This document shows, piece by piece, positions 25,754 through 35,554 of a stretch of DNA of 64,000 bases; position 1 is the stretch's first letter; every line of letters starts with the position of its first letter. The translations under genes were made by a program, and so were the position numbers. The notes beneath the pieces were generated by a model, which searched no databases, was not told where the DNA came from, and was given only the letters and a program-made list of their open reading frames with translations. The DNA is taken from positions 65,098 through 129,097 of the forward strand of contig JAEWMQ010000038.1 in the NCBI GenBank assembly GCA_023393125.1. Reading direction: 5' to 3'. This DNA is from Bacillota bacterium. Lineage in GTDB: Bacteria; Bacillota; Clostridia; Lachnospirales; Cellulosilyticaceae.

Positions 25754-26446
25754 CTATTCATGTCTTGGGTCAACTGTACGTACAGCATCATCAAATCTGC
25801 CGTATTGACCTGTAGCTTTTTCAATTGCTTCGTTTGCATCCATACCTTTTTTAATCATGTCCATCATTTTACCGAAGTGAATGAAACGGTATCCGATGAT
25901 TTGATCATCAGCATCAAGAGCGATGTTTGTTACATACCCTTCTGCCATTTCAAGGTATCTTGGTCCTTTAGCAACTGTTGAGTACATTGTACCAACTTGG
26001 CTACGAAGTCCTTTACCAAGGTCTTCAAGACCTGCACCGATAGGAAGTCCACCTTCAGAGAATGCAGTTTGAGTTCTTCCGTATACAATTTGTAAGAATA
26101 ACTCACGCATTGCTGTGTTAATTGCGTCACAAACTAAGTCTGTGTTAAGTGCTTCAAGGATTGTTTTACCTGCTAAGATTTCTGCTGCCATAGCTGCAGA
26201 GTGAGTCATACCAGAGCATCCAATAGTTTCTACTAATGCTTCTTGAATTACACCGTCTTTAACGTTAAGTGTTAATTTACAAGCACCTTGTTGTGGTGCA
26301 CACCAGCCTACACCGTGTGTAAGACCACTAATATCTTTAACTTCTTTTGCTTGTACCCATTTACCCTCTTGTGGGATTGGTGCTGGCCCATGATTAGGTC
26401 CTTTAGCGATTGGGCACATTTGTTCTACTTCATGTGAATACATCAT
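25754..26446 (-). CDS. NifU-like iron-sulfur scaffold family protein
   Basis: The 230-residue protein resembles the NifU/IscU N-terminal scaffold fold in IGCSGMTHSAAMAAEIL, which parallels the Cys-containing GCGSA-type motif of IscU, and has further cysteines (GVGWCAPQQGACKL, LVCDAIN). It is longer than IscU (about 125 residues), with a distinct C-terminal domain ending FIHFGKMMDMIKKGM. The name is by resemblance; whether it holds an Fe-S cluster is untested. I start at the ATG at 26446 (MMYSHEVE), eight bases after GGGAG, rather than the ATG two codons earlier. It is the first gene of a two-gene operon with the GGGtGRT protein. Confidence 0.75.
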   Translation of the reverse strand: MMYSHEVEQMCPIAKGPNHGPAPIPQEGKWVQAKEVKDISGLTHGVGWCAPQQGACKLTLNVKDGVIQEALVETIGCSGMTHSAAMAAEILAGKTILEALNTDLVCDAINTAMRELFLQIVYGRTQTAFSEGGLPIGAGLEDLGKGLRSQVGTMYSTVAKGPRYLEMAEGYVTNIALDADDQIIGYRFIHFGKMMDMIKKGMDANEAIEKATGQYGRFDDAVRTVDPRHE

Positions 26447-26518
26447 TTTCATGACTCCCTTCCACTCTTCTCTATTTAAAGATTGCTCTTTAAATCAAAA
26501 ATTTAACAATACACATTT

Positions 26519-26547
26519 ATTGTATAGGTGGTTAAGGAATCTGTCAA
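26519..26547 (-). promoter_or_regulatory. Consensus promoter of the GGGtGRT operon
   Basis: A perfect TTGACA (26542-26547) and TACAAT (26519-26524) on the minus strand are separated by 17 bp. The leader to the NifU-like start is about 65 nt. This is among the best sigma-A matches in the window and implies strong expression. Confidence 0.85.
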
Positions 26548-26571
26548 TATTTATCCTTTTTTTTTCATCGT

Positions 26572-29370
26572 TCAATATGAATAGGTTGTACATTCTTCTT
26601 TATTAGTATAATTTTTCTGAGTCATGATAGAAACTCTGCCTTGTTTAAAAAGTTCTTTATATATAGCACCTTTAGCTTTAATAGCTTCAGGTGTTGCTTT
26701 AATGATTTCTTGTTGTAACTTCATTAGAACATCAGGGCTTTGCCCCCATAAAATCAACCCTTCTAAGGCATTGGCTTCTTCTAGAGGTGTACTTAGTAAA
26801 CGAAATTGATTTTGTAACCTGCTTAGAGCTTCTGCCTTACTACTTTCAAGGGCCACTTTATCTACACTTTTACTTAAAAACTCATAGGCTTTTTCTAGAA
26901 CAGGTAAAGAACGTCCTACATCTGGATCTCTATAGGTATAGAAAGAAATCGTGTAGGGATAACTAATCTGACATCCTGTCCCATATGCTCCTAAACCTAC
27001 ACGAATACGAGGATTAAGATAGTTTTTGGTCAAATAGGTGGTTGCTAAATAATCTAGTCCATCTAGAGGTATCCCCTTATCTATTCCTATATAACTATAA
27101 TCAACAGTAGAACCACTTGTTACAAAGCTATTCTTTGGCATAGCTGTAAATTCATATGAGGCAATTTGATGCTCCTGGCAAGGTAAAGTCTCTAAAAAAT
27201 CTTCCCAACTTTTTGCATATAGGTTCTTATCTCTTCGAGGAACAGTAGTAGCAACAATCAAATCTCCTGTATGATATAACTTTTTATCAATACGCTCTAC
27301 ATTTAAACGCCATGCTGTATGAGGCATCTTTAAAAGATTCTCACAAAAACTATACTGTGGATAGCTTTGTTCATATAAATAGCGTTTTAATCCTTCTTCT
27401 GCCCCTAAGCTCAGATGTGACAATGTACCTATGGCATTATTTTCGCTAGCTTCTTTCATGTCCATAACCCATTCTATAAGTTTTTGACGGTACCATTCAT
27501 TGGGTTTGTTTTGTAAGTGAATTCTAGCTTCCCTTAATAACGTGCTGTGATCTGTTTCTTCTGCCTTTGATAAAATAGATAGCTTAAAGCATGGCCAATA
27601 CCCTTTTTCTTTTGGATATGCCATACACCCTGTCGTAATCATTCCACTAAAAGGTGTAATTTCTCTTGCGCTTTCTTCTAATAAATGTGCATAAATAAAC
27701 AAATAAGGCAGTTCCTCTTGGCTAATATGTGCCGTATTAAAATAAAGTTGTGATCTTGCCCAGCTTCCTCCTACTTCAGTTACTAGCTCTGTGTAATTCT
27801 TTTTTTGTTTACTTTTGATTTCTAGATGAGGTTTTAGAACAAGTTCCTGTAAATCCACTGATTTTAGCTTTGCTTTTTTCTTTTGCCAAGCTTCCATTTT
27901 AGGAATAATAGTAAGCCACTCTTCATTAGATACAGGACTTAATTCATCTGGAGATTGTAATTTATAAGTCCCAGGTAATAACATAGTTGTGTACCTAGTA
28001 GCTTGTTCAAATAAAATTGTACGACTATCTGCATCTAAGCCTTTAGCATTTTCAATATAGTCCTTTTTTTCATAATACTGATTAATAGTCTTATGATGAG
28101 CCCACGCCTCTAACATACTCTGCGCAATATCAATCCCTCTGTTTACACTAGTATCCTCTTTAAGCATAAGCCACTTAGCTTCTGCTAGTATATGTTGTTC
28201 TATAAATTTATTAGTACCTAAATCCTTTGGCATATTAATTAGCAGGTGCTCTAACTGCCACTCACATTTTTCTAGCTCATTCGTTGGCACATCTGAAATA
28301 ACTAAGGAATAAACTAAGTAAGGTAAGTCCTCATCTTTCACCCACCTAGCCTTTCCTAATCCAATACAGCTTAAATTTTGCCAAAATCCTGTTTGAGGAT
28401 TCATAAGATAGGCTGTCATCCATAAATCTAATGCTTGTGTTTGCTCAGCGCTAATAGGTTTTTCTAATACAAAACTTTTTACTAGGACGCCTTTATCCCC
28501 ACTAGGCAGCACAGCATAAGTCGCTATTTTTTCTGTATTTAATGTTTTAACACTTAAATCAACACTTTCTTTAAGACCTGTATGATTTGCTAAATAGGGT
28601 GCTATTATTTCTAGACTTTCCGTAATTGGGATATCACCATATAAAATGATTTTCATATTAGCTGGGTAATAATATTTTTTGTACACCTTTAAGCAGTTTT
28701 CATAAGTTAATGTAGGAATTTCATTAGGGCTACCACCACTATCATAAGCATAGTGGCTATCTTTAAAAATCATATTTCTTAGACTTCTAAAAATAATACG
28801 TTCCTTACTACTATAAGCGCCTTTCATCTCATTATAGACAACGCCACCTACTCTATTTTCCTTTGGTGACTTATAAAAAGCTTCTTCATAAAAACCATAG
28901 GGCTCTTTTAATAAATGAGGTTCAAAGACGGCGTCTAGATAGACATGTAAAAGTTCCCTATAGCAAGAAAGATACGGTGTAGAAAAAGGAAACTGTGTCA
29001 TATCACCACTTGTTAATGCATTCATATAGGTATTAGGATAAGCTTCACTGGCATCAAAAAATAAGCTTGATGATGGATAAGCTTTAGAACCTGTAAATAA
29101 TGTATGCTCTATAATATGGTTGACACCTGTAGAGTCTGTTGTTGGCGTTTTCACACCTAGAACAAAGCTCTTATTCACATCTTTATTTTCTATCCAAATA
29201 ACCTCTAATCCAGTTGCTACATGCCGATAGGTATGTATGGTATCGGTATTATATTTTTCTTTTCTTATTTCTTTGAATACTTGTGATGTGGCATCATTAG
29301 ATTTACCCCATACAGGACAAATCATGCACAAAATAATGAATACAATAAGAAGATTTTTTCTTTTTAACAT
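26572..29370 (-). CDS. M16C zinc metalloprotease (PreP/HypA-like), secreted
   Basis: The 932-residue protein has the inverted zinc motif HIIEH (H85, E88, H89) with the third ligand in YNEMKG about 75 residues on, and the ASEAYPNTYMNALTSGDMTQFPF stretch in the M16C active-site neighbourhood is well conserved. M16C enzymes are clam-shaped peptidases that degrade peptides too short for other proteases. The N-terminus (KRKNLLIVFIILCMICPVWG) is a signal peptide, so unlike mitochondrial PreP this one is exported. Length fits the family (about 970). The start has AAGGAGGAAG. It is transcribed away from sleC, toward the GGGtGRT operon, but has no obvious terminator of its own in the 25 bp before that promoter. 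Confidence 0.9.
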   Translation of the reverse strand: MLKRKNLLIVFIILCMICPVWGKSNDATSQVFKEIRKEKYNTDTIHTYRHVATGLEVIWIENKDVNKSFVLGVKTPTTDSTGVNHIIEHTLFTGSKAYPSSSLFFDASEAYPNTYMNALTSGDMTQFPFSTPYLSCYRELLHVYLDAVFEPHLLKEPYGFYEEAFYKSPKENRVGGVVYNEMKGAYSSKERIIFRSLRNMIFKDSHYAYDSGGSPNEIPTLTYENCLKVYKKYYYPANMKIILYGDIPITESLEIIAPYLANHTGLKESVDLSVKTLNTEKIATYAVLPSGDKGVLVKSFVLEKPISAEQTQALDLWMTAYLMNPQTGFWQNLSCIGLGKARWVKDEDLPYLVYSLVISDVPTNELEKCEWQLEHLLINMPKDLGTNKFIEQHILAEAKWLMLKEDTSVNRGIDIAQSMLEAWAHHKTINQYYEKKDYIENAKGLDADSRTILFEQATRYTTMLLPGTYKLQSPDELSPVSNEEWLTIIPKMEAWQKKKAKLKSVDLQELVLKPHLEIKSKQKKNYTELVTEVGGSWARSQLYFNTAHISQEELPYLFIYAHLLEESAREITPFSGMITTGCMAYPKEKGYWPCFKLSILSKAEETDHSTLLREARIHLQNKPNEWYRQKLIEWVMDMKEASENNAIGTLSHLSLGAEEGLKRYLYEQSYPQYSFCENLLKMPHTAWRLNVERIDKKLYHTGDLIVATTVPRRDKNLYAKSWEDFLETLPCQEHQIASYEFTAMPKNSFVTSGSTVDYSYIGIDKGIPLDGLDYLATTYLTKNYLNPRIRVGLGAYGTGCQISYPYTISFYTYRDPDVGRSLPVLEKAYEFLSKSVDKVALESSKAEALSRLQNQFRLLSTPLEEANALEGLILWGQSPDVLMKLQQEIIKATPEAIKAKGAIYKELFKQGRVSIMTQKNYTNKEECTTYSY

Positions 29371-29450
29371 AGCCTTCCTCCTTTTTCATTAGGATGTGCA
29401 ATAAACCCCTTTTTATCCTTATTAATTTGTTCTAAAAACCATTAAAAATT

Positions 29451-29459
29451 CATATATTA
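29451..29459 (+). promoter_or_regulatory. Possible mother-cell sigma (SigK/SigE) -10 element before sleC
   Basis: CATATATTA fits the SigK -10 pattern CATANNNTA and sits 42 bp before the sleC ATG. I found no matching AC-type -35 at the expected distance, so this is only suggestive. Expression during sporulation is expected for sleC from other Clostridia. Confidence 0.3.
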
Positions 29460-29501
29460 TCCATAGCTTACTACCAGTAAATTTGTAAGGAGGGAACTTA
29501 A

Positions 29502-30815
29502 ATGATACCACATCCTATTTATCCCCCTAGTGTTTCTAGACAAAATCTAGGTTCACTCATTGTACAGCTTTCTTCAGATCAGCTTCTAGGTCCTCTTGTT
29601 CCTGTCAGTAATGTTAATGTGACAATTAAAGAAATCTCTCCCACAGGCGAAGAAACCGTAATTGCAGAGCTCATTACTAATGAAGTTGGGCAGACTACTC
29701 CCGTAGAATTGAGTGCACCTCCTATTGATTATAGCTTAGATCCACTCAATACCCAAAGGCCTTATTCCACTTATAGGATTGAAACCTCTTCACCTAATTT
29801 TGTGGACGCCATTGTTACGGGTTCTCAGGTTTTCGCTGATATCCTCTCTATTCAGCCTATTGCCTTGCAAGCTACAGAAAGGCACCTGAAACGTTATGCT
29901 TCTTATACGAGAGAACTTTTGGAAGTAGTGAGTATAGGACCTGCCACCTTATATGGCAACTACCCACCTAAAATCCCAGAAGCCTCTATCAAACCTATTA
30001 TCCCAGGCTCTGGTTTTATTGTTTTAGACGAAGTTATTGTTCCTGAATTTGTTATTGTCCATGCTGGAACACCTAATGATAATAGTGCCCCTAATTATAC
30101 CGTTCCTTTTACTGACTATATTGCCAATGTAGCTAGTTCAGAAATCTACCCTACTTGGCCTACTGAAACAATTAAAGCCAATGTTATTGCTATTACTTCT
30201 TTTACGTTAAATAGAATCTATACTGAATGGTATCGTAATCAAGGTAAGCCTTATACAATCACTAATTCCACTGCTTATGACCATGCTTTTTTCTTTGGAC
30301 GTAACATATTTGACACCATTGTTCCTATTGTTGCTGAAGTATTTAGCACTTATATCAAACTACCAGATGTAACTCAGCCACTTCTTGCTCAATATTGTGA
30401 CGGTGTCAAATCCCAGTGTCCAAACTGGATGACTCAATGGGGCAGCAAAGATTTAGGTGATGCTGGGTATACAGCTGAGCAAATCTTGAGGAATTTCTAT
30501 GGTAGTAACATCACACTTAATACCGCTCCTACCGTAGAAGGCAATCCTGAATCTTATCCAGGTACACCTTTAAGACTAGGAGATAGTGGTCCTGCTGTAC
30601 GTACGATCCAAATGCAACTTAACCGTATCTCTCAAAACTATCCTCTTATTCCTAAGGTAGCAGTTGATGGGAATTTTAATGAAGCTACAGAGGAAGCAGT
30701 AAAGACTTTTCAAAGAATCTTCCATCTTCCTCAAGATGGCATTGTCGGAAAAGGTACTTGGTATGAAATCTCTCGTATTTATGTAGCTGTTACTAAACTT
30801 GCAGAACTGAGGTAA
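29502..30815 (+). CDS. sleC: Spore cortex-lytic enzyme precursor SleC
   Basis: SleC is a cortex hydrolase stored as a zymogen in the spore and activated by Csp subtilases during germination. The 437-residue product has an N-terminal prepro/beta region (1 to about 130), a SpoIID-like lytic transglycosylase domain (about 175-350) with the putative catalytic Glu in YIANVASSEIYPTWP, the CDGVKSQCPNWMTQWG segment, and a C-terminal peptidoglycan-binding domain (LRLGDSGPAVRTIQMQLN, VDGNFNEATEEAVKTFQ). Length matches known SleC (about 435). AAGGAGGG precedes the ATG. In C. perfringens and C. difficile sleC directly follows csp genes; here it is about 5 kb away and convergent with an intervening ABC operon. 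Confidence 0.9.
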   Translation: MIPHPIYPPSVSRQNLGSLIVQLSSDQLLGPLVPVSNVNVTIKEISPTGEETVIAELITNEVGQTTPVELSAPPIDYSLDPLNTQRPYSTYRIETSSPNFVDAIVTGSQVFADILSIQPIALQATERHLKRYASYTRELLEVVSIGPATLYGNYPPKIPEASIKPIIPGSGFIVLDEVIVPEFVIVHAGTPNDNSAPNYTVPFTDYIANVASSEIYPTWPTETIKANVIAITSFTLNRIYTEWYRNQGKPYTITNSTAYDHAFFFGRNIFDTIVPIVAEVFSTYIKLPDVTQPLLAQYCDGVKSQCPNWMTQWGSKDLGDAGYTAEQILRNFYGSNITLNTAPTVEGNPESYPGTPLRLGDSGPAVRTIQMQLNRISQNYPLIPKVAVDGNFNEATEEAVKTFQRIFHLPQDGIVGKGTWYEISRIYVAVTKLAELR

Positions 30816-30819
30816 AAGC

Positions 30820-30874
30820 AAAACAGGCTTCATCGCCCACGGAACCTTCCTGTACGATAAAGCCTGTTTTAATT
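30820..30874 (+). terminator. Bidirectional terminator between sleC and the ABC permease
   Basis: AAAACAGGCTT (30820-30830) pairs perfectly with AAGCCTGTTTT (30860-30870), followed by A/T-rich sequence on both sides. It sits between two convergent genes and can serve both. Confidence 0.85.
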
Positions 30875-30890
30875 TATTATTCTTATCTAT

Positions 30891-32243
30891 TTATTCTGTC
30901 CTAATGGCTGAGAGCGCTGAAAGTCCCATGGCTTTTCTAGCGGGAAAATATCCTGATACTAGCCCCACTAATGTAGAGAAAATAATTCCAGCTGCAATTA
31001 ACCATGGCGGAACTAACGATACAGTTGTCCCTCCCCACATACCTAACATTCTTGCAATTGGCTCTCCTATAGCATTTAAAATAAGAGAAATGCCTGTTGA
31101 AATTCCCGCCCCCAGGATCCCTCCTATTAAACCAATAAGTAAAGCTTCCACTAGGAAAAGGTATTTGATATCTACAAGCTTAGCACCTATAACCTTCATA
31201 ACACCTATTTCTTTAGTACGTTCATAAATACTCATCATCATCGTATTAGCAATCCCTATAGCGGCTACAACAAAGGAAACAATTCCTATGCCACCTAAAG
31301 CCATACGTTTTGCTGCTGCTTCTTGCTTATATTGTTCTAACCATTCCATATTGTTATAGGCATCGTATCCCATACCTTTAATCTGTTCCAATGTCTCTAC
31401 TACATTATCTTGGTGATCTACTTTAATCATAACTTCATTATAAGTACGTTTCTTATCCCTTTTAGCATCATCCTCTGTGTACCATCCCAGTGCCTTTCTA
31501 TAAGCTATTTGTTCCTTTTTTAGCTCTTCATAAAGAGCTCTAGGAATAATCACTTTACGCGCTAAGTCCATACTTGTCTCAGGAAATAAACCTACTACAT
31601 TGACATCTGTACCCTTAGGTGCTTTAATTTTATTGCCATTCGTATCTTCTAATAGTGGCTTACCTGTTTCCCAATCATACTGAATAACTTCTAAAGTTAC
31701 TTTGTCTTTTTCTAAATCAAAAGGCATAGCCTCAAGTTCTTTTGAGTAATCTATTGGTTTTCCTCTTTTGGTAAAATATTGAAGTACATTTTTCCCTATT
31801 AAGATACTTCTTGTTTCCTCTGGCAATAAACTGCGTCCTTGTTCTACTTTATATCCTAAAGCTTCTATATCTGCAGCATCCATCACATATATTTCCCAGT
31901 AAGGATCTGGTGTACGATATTTGCCGCTACTTAAATAAACATTGATGTCATTGAGCATTGGAATAGCTCTTACAACATGCTCTACTTTTTCAAACTCTTT
32001 AAGCACCTTATCATCAATTTCCTGGGTAGAGTTACCACCCCCGTAACTCCATACTTGAATTAAAGTAAGGTCTCCCATTTGGGCAAACTGCTCCTCCATA
32101 TTCTTCTCCATGGCTAGCCCTAGAGAAAGCATTAATATAATGGAACATGCCCCAATCACTACACCTAATATGGTAAGAGCTGAACGCAATTTACGTCTCC
32201 ATAAATTGCGTATACTCATACTAACTAAATCAATCTTCTTCAT
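30891..32243 (-). CDS. MacB/FtsX-type ABC transporter permease
   Basis: The 450-residue permease has one N-terminal helix (about 18-40), a large extracellular MacB_PCD-like domain and three C-terminal helices (about 315-440) of the FtsX fold, with the coupling motif ERTKEIGVMKVIGA. Such permeases act by mechanotransmission or export rather than import. It overlaps the end of the CARDB-like gene by 14 bp, and the ATPase lies upstream of that, giving a three-gene unit: ATPase, surface protein, permease. The overlap and shared strand indicate one transcript. Substrate unknown. Confidence 0.9.
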   Translation of the reverse strand: MKKIDLVSMSIRNLWRRKLRSALTILGVVIGACSIILMLSLGLAMEKNMEEQFAQMGDLTLIQVWSYGGGNSTQEIDDKVLKEFEKVEHVVRAIPMLNDINVYLSSGKYRTPDPYWEIYVMDAADIEALGYKVEQGRSLLPEETRSILIGKNVLQYFTKRGKPIDYSKELEAMPFDLEKDKVTLEVIQYDWETGKPLLEDTNGNKIKAPKGTDVNVVGLFPETSMDLARKVIIPRALYEELKKEQIAYRKALGWYTEDDAKRDKKRTYNEVMIKVDHQDNVVETLEQIKGMGYDAYNNMEWLEQYKQEAAAKRMALGGIGIVSFVVAAIGIANTMMMSIYERTKEIGVMKVIGAKLVDIKYLFLVEALLIGLIGGILGAGISTGISLILNAIGEPIARMLGMWGGTTVSLVPPWLIAAGIIFSTLVGLVSGYFPARKAMGLSALSAIRTE

Positions 32244-34638
32244 CTAGCATCATCTCTTCTTTTTTTGCTTTTTTCTTCTTAAGCATAACAAGGGTGATTG
32301 CTGTTGCTACAACGACGCCTACTCCAATACCACCAAAAATCCATTTTTTACTTGCAGCGTTTTCAGTAGGCATTTCTCCTTCCATAGAAGGCATTTCTCC
32401 ATCTATTGGTGGCATTTCTTCCATCATCATCTCTTCTACAAGGAATTCAAACGGTTTCCTGATTTCTTGAGTCTTACCCGCTGCATCTTCATATTCTACA
32501 ATAACTTCACCTTTTAGAGTTCCTGCTTCATTGGCCATAATCATCGGCTCATAAGTTTGTGAATCTCCTTGCTTAAAGTTACCAATAAACGTTCTATTAT
32601 TTTCTACTGTAAAACCTTCTCCTTCTACATAAACCATCATATTCGTTACGTCCGTACGACCTCTATTATAAAAGGTTGTAGATAGTGTTGTTTCTATACC
32701 TACTTGTGCATACTCTACGAAAATGTCACCAGCTTCTATTTTAGTTACTTGCTCTACTGGAATACCTATATTCTCAGTAGCTGTAATCTCATTGCCATCC
32801 TCATCTTCGTAAGCCATTTCTAAAGTAATTTCATAAGTCTTTGCCTTCGCTGTAGGAATAGTATACATGGTTACATCCTTTGTCACCGTCTCTCCTGGGC
32901 TAAGCTGAGCAATATAGAAGGTATTGCTACCACCTACAGGGGTGAATACATTTCCTGTTTGATTTTCACCCTGCTCAATGACTTTAATATTAGCTTTCAA
33001 ATTGTTCACAGTGTGCTTACTGCTTGTATTTAAAAAACCTAGATGAAGTTCAAAATTTTCACCTGCTTGGACAATAGTAGGATTAACGATATATTCTCCA
33101 ATAATAACTTTAGGTTTACCTTTTAACTTCTCATCCTCATCACCTTCTGCATCCTTTTTAGGATTACTAATGTTAATACTACCATATTGGCTAACTATTA
33201 TAGGTGCTTTAGGATCACCGTATTCAATGTTAATCTCAATTGGATGACTGCTTGTAATAGCTGCATTAGTTGCTGCAAAAGTTACACTATATTGCTTGGT
33301 TTCTCCTTTGCCTAATTGACTTACAAAAAAGAGGTTCTGAGATTTAGGTACAATGCCTTCATCACCTTTAACAGAAATTTTGAGATTATCTGCTCCACTT
33401 TTAGAAGAAACATTAAATTTAACAGTAAAGTTTTGATCTACACCATATGTATCTGTAGGAGAAATCACATTGCTAATAATGACTTCTGAAGCTACACTTG
33501 AAGCTGATGTACTTAAATAGACGTACTGCGTATCTTCTTCTTTTTCACCTGCGGAATTTAAGTAATCCACTTTAATTTGAATAGGTACGCTGTCTCCTTT
33601 AAAGCTACTACTCACGCGCAATTTCATTGTAATATCTTGGCTTGATTTACCTTGAATCACATCTAGCCTTTTAACATTACTCGCCTCTACTATTGAGACA
33701 TTTTCAGTATTAACCACTTCAAAACGTATATTCTTTGCATCACGTTGACCTACATTACTTAATTTAAATGTCACCTCACTTGCTACACCTGGCGTATAAA
33801 TTTTGCTACCTGATGTACTCACTTCAAGTGCTGATGGTACCACGCTACTATCTACTTGTATATTAACACTATAACTATTTCCTGCAACACTTACTGTAGC
33901 TGGATAAACACCTGCTTTAGCATCTTCATTTACTTTAATCGTAAAAATACCTGTTTTAGTTTCTTTTGACTTAATATTTTTCACTGTAGCAGTGCTTGTT
34001 TTAATTTCTACACCTTCTACTTTACTTCCTAAAGCAAGTTTCATGTCCGCTTGATTAACTGTAAAGCTTGATTTATTAGTTACCTTTACTTCTACATTTT
34101 GTGTTTGTCCTGTTTTAACTAATAAGTTATCTTGCTTTTCCACAGTTAATACATCTATAAAATCTGCGCTTGATTTTGCTGTTAGTGTATAAGATTCAGT
34201 ATCAGAGTTATCTGGATTAGCTGTTTGAAGGCTACCTCCTACTTCTACTACTACCTCAATATCTTGACTTCCACCATTGTAGACTAACCCACTAATGGTA
34301 ATAGTTCTAGATTCACTTACTTCTGTTATTTCTTCAGCTCCATTTACTGAAAAGCCTGCCTTACTAGCATCAATACCACTTCCTGTAGCTTTAGCATTAG
34401 ATATATATACTTTATTAGTTCCTTCACCTAGCTTATTTGCTGTCACTTCTACCACTAAACTAAATGCATCTCCTGGTTGAATACTTGATTGATTTTGACT
34501 AACTTTATTAATGGTTATTGAGCCAAAAGCTCCATCTCCTTCTGCTGCATAGATATTTAATATCTCACCTGACATAATATATGTAGCCATCAAAAGAAAG
34601 CTCAGTACCCATGCTATCCACTTATTCTTCTTTTTCAT
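32230..34638 (-). CDS. Large secreted CARDB-like surface protein, membrane anchored
   Basis: The 802-residue protein has a signal peptide (KWIAWVLSFLLMATYIMSG), about six Ig-like or CARDB-like beta repeats that each start with an NVSIV/KNIRFEV-type strand pattern and LxxGxxxxxxFT spacing, a Met/Glu/Pro-rich low-complexity segment (about 745-770; EEMPPIDGEMPSMEGEMP) and a C-terminal membrane helix followed by a Lys/Glu-rich cytoplasmic tail. It resembles COG1361-type proteins found with MacB-like ABC genes. It overlaps the ATPase by 17 bp and the permease by 14 bp, so it is probably a stoichiometric partner, such as an extracellular adaptor to the permease. That role is inference. Confidence 0.8.
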   Translation of the reverse strand: MKKKNKWIAWVLSFLLMATYIMSGEILNIYAAEGDGAFGSITINKVSQNQSSIQPGDAFSLVVEVTANKLGEGTNKVYISNAKATGSGIDASKAGFSVNGAEEITEVSESRTITISGLVYNGGSQDIEVVVEVGGSLQTANPDNSDTESYTLTAKSSADFIDVLTVEKQDNLLVKTGQTQNVEVKVTNKSSFTVNQADMKLALGSKVEGVEIKTSTATVKNIKSKETKTGIFTIKVNEDAKAGVYPATVSVAGNSYSVNIQVDSSVVPSALEVSTSGSKIYTPGVASEVTFKLSNVGQRDAKNIRFEVVNTENVSIVEASNVKRLDVIQGKSSQDITMKLRVSSSFKGDSVPIQIKVDYLNSAGEKEEDTQYVYLSTSASSVASEVIISNVISPTDTYGVDQNFTVKFNVSSKSGADNLKISVKGDEGIVPKSQNLFFVSQLGKGETKQYSVTFAATNAAITSSHPIEINIEYGDPKAPIIVSQYGSINISNPKKDAEGDEDEKLKGKPKVIIGEYIVNPTIVQAGENFELHLGFLNTSSKHTVNNLKANIKVIEQGENQTGNVFTPVGGSNTFYIAQLSPGETVTKDVTMYTIPTAKAKTYEITLEMAYEDEDGNEITATENIGIPVEQVTKIEAGDIFVEYAQVGIETTLSTTFYNRGRTDVTNMMVYVEGEGFTVENNRTFIGNFKQGDSQTYEPMIMANEAGTLKGEVIVEYEDAAGKTQEIRKPFEFLVEEMMMEEMPPIDGEMPSMEGEMPTENAASKKWIFGGIGVGVVVATAITLVMLKKKKAKKEEMMLDEED

Positions 34639-35347
34639 AAATCATTTTCCTTCCCATCTCTGTATTTTTTTCTATTTTAACAATATCTCCATCCTGTACC
34701 GTAATAATTTTATGTGCATAACCAGCAATTTCTGGATCATGTGAGACAATAATGAGTGTTTGATTATATTTTTCTGCAATACCTGTAATCATATCCATTA
34801 CTTCACTAGTGGTATGCGTGTCCAAATTTCCTGTAGGTTCATCTGCAAATAAAATTTGAGGACGATTGACAAAAGCCCTTGCAATACTCACACGTTGCTG
34901 TTGTCCACCACTCATTTCCTTTGGTTTATGATGAAGCCTTGACCCTAACCCTACTGCTTCTAGCATTTCCCTTGCTCTTTTTTCTCTTTCTCTTTTATCC
35001 ATCCCTTGAAATACAAGAGGTAATGCTACATTTTCTAGTGCAGTTAATGTAGGAATTAAATTATAGGATTGAAAAACGAAACCAATGTTTTTTTGACGAA
35101 AAATCGCCAACTGAGTTTCATTTAATTTTTCAACTCTTATTTTTTTTATTTTTATAGTTCCCTTAGTAGGCTTTTCAAGACCTGCTAACATATTTAATAA
35201 TGTCGATTTTCCTGAACCTGACGTACCAAACAAGCAGCAGATTTCTCCTTTTTCTATCTCTAAATCAATATGATTAAGCGCCACAATTTTTTCATTCCCC
35301 ATACGGTAAACTTTCCTTAAATTTTTAACCTCTATAATAGGTCCCAC
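34622..35347 (-). CDS. MacB/LolD-type ABC transporter ATPase
   Basis: The 241-residue ATPase has Walker A (GTSGSGKSTLLNML), the Q-loop (VFQSYNLIPTLTALENV), signature MSGGQQQRVSIARAF, Walker B ILFADEPTGNLD and the H-loop VSHDPE. The TGNLD form is typical of the MacB/LolD/FtsE class. I start at the GTG at 35347 (VGPIIEVKNLRK), five bases after AAGGGGGG; the frame opens 23 codons upstream but without a site. It is the first gene of the ATPase/CARDB/permease unit. Confidence 0.92.
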   Translation of the reverse strand: MGPIIEVKNLRKVYRMGNEKIVALNHIDLEIEKGEICCLFGTSGSGKSTLLNMLAGLEKPTKGTIKIKKIRVEKLNETQLAIFRQKNIGFVFQSYNLIPTLTALENVALPLVFQGMDKREREKRAREMLEAVGLGSRLHHKPKEMSGGQQQRVSIARAFVNRPQILFADEPTGNLDTHTTSEVMDMITGIAEKYNQTLIIVSHDPEIAGYAHKIITVQDGDIVKIEKNTEMGRKMIYEKEE

Positions 35348-35488
35348 TCTATCCCCCCTTTGCAAATTTATCCGAATATAACACAAATTATAACACGTTT
35401 TAATATAATTAACCATAAATTAGATATTACATCATTATTACTATTAGTTTATATTATTTAATTTATTTTTAATGATTTATTCTTCATC

Positions 35489-35529
35489 AAAAAAGAGCAG
35501 GCATTTTTTCTTATAATATTACCTACTCT
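35489..35529 (-). terminator. Terminator of the csp operon
   Basis: On the minus strand AGAGTAGG (35529-35522) pairs with CCTGCTCT (35501-35494) over 8 bp with one G-U, and is followed by a T6 run. It lies about 25 bp after the last csp stop and before the ABC operon. Confidence 0.75.
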
Positions 35530-35554
35530 TTACCATCATATCTCAATTATTCTA

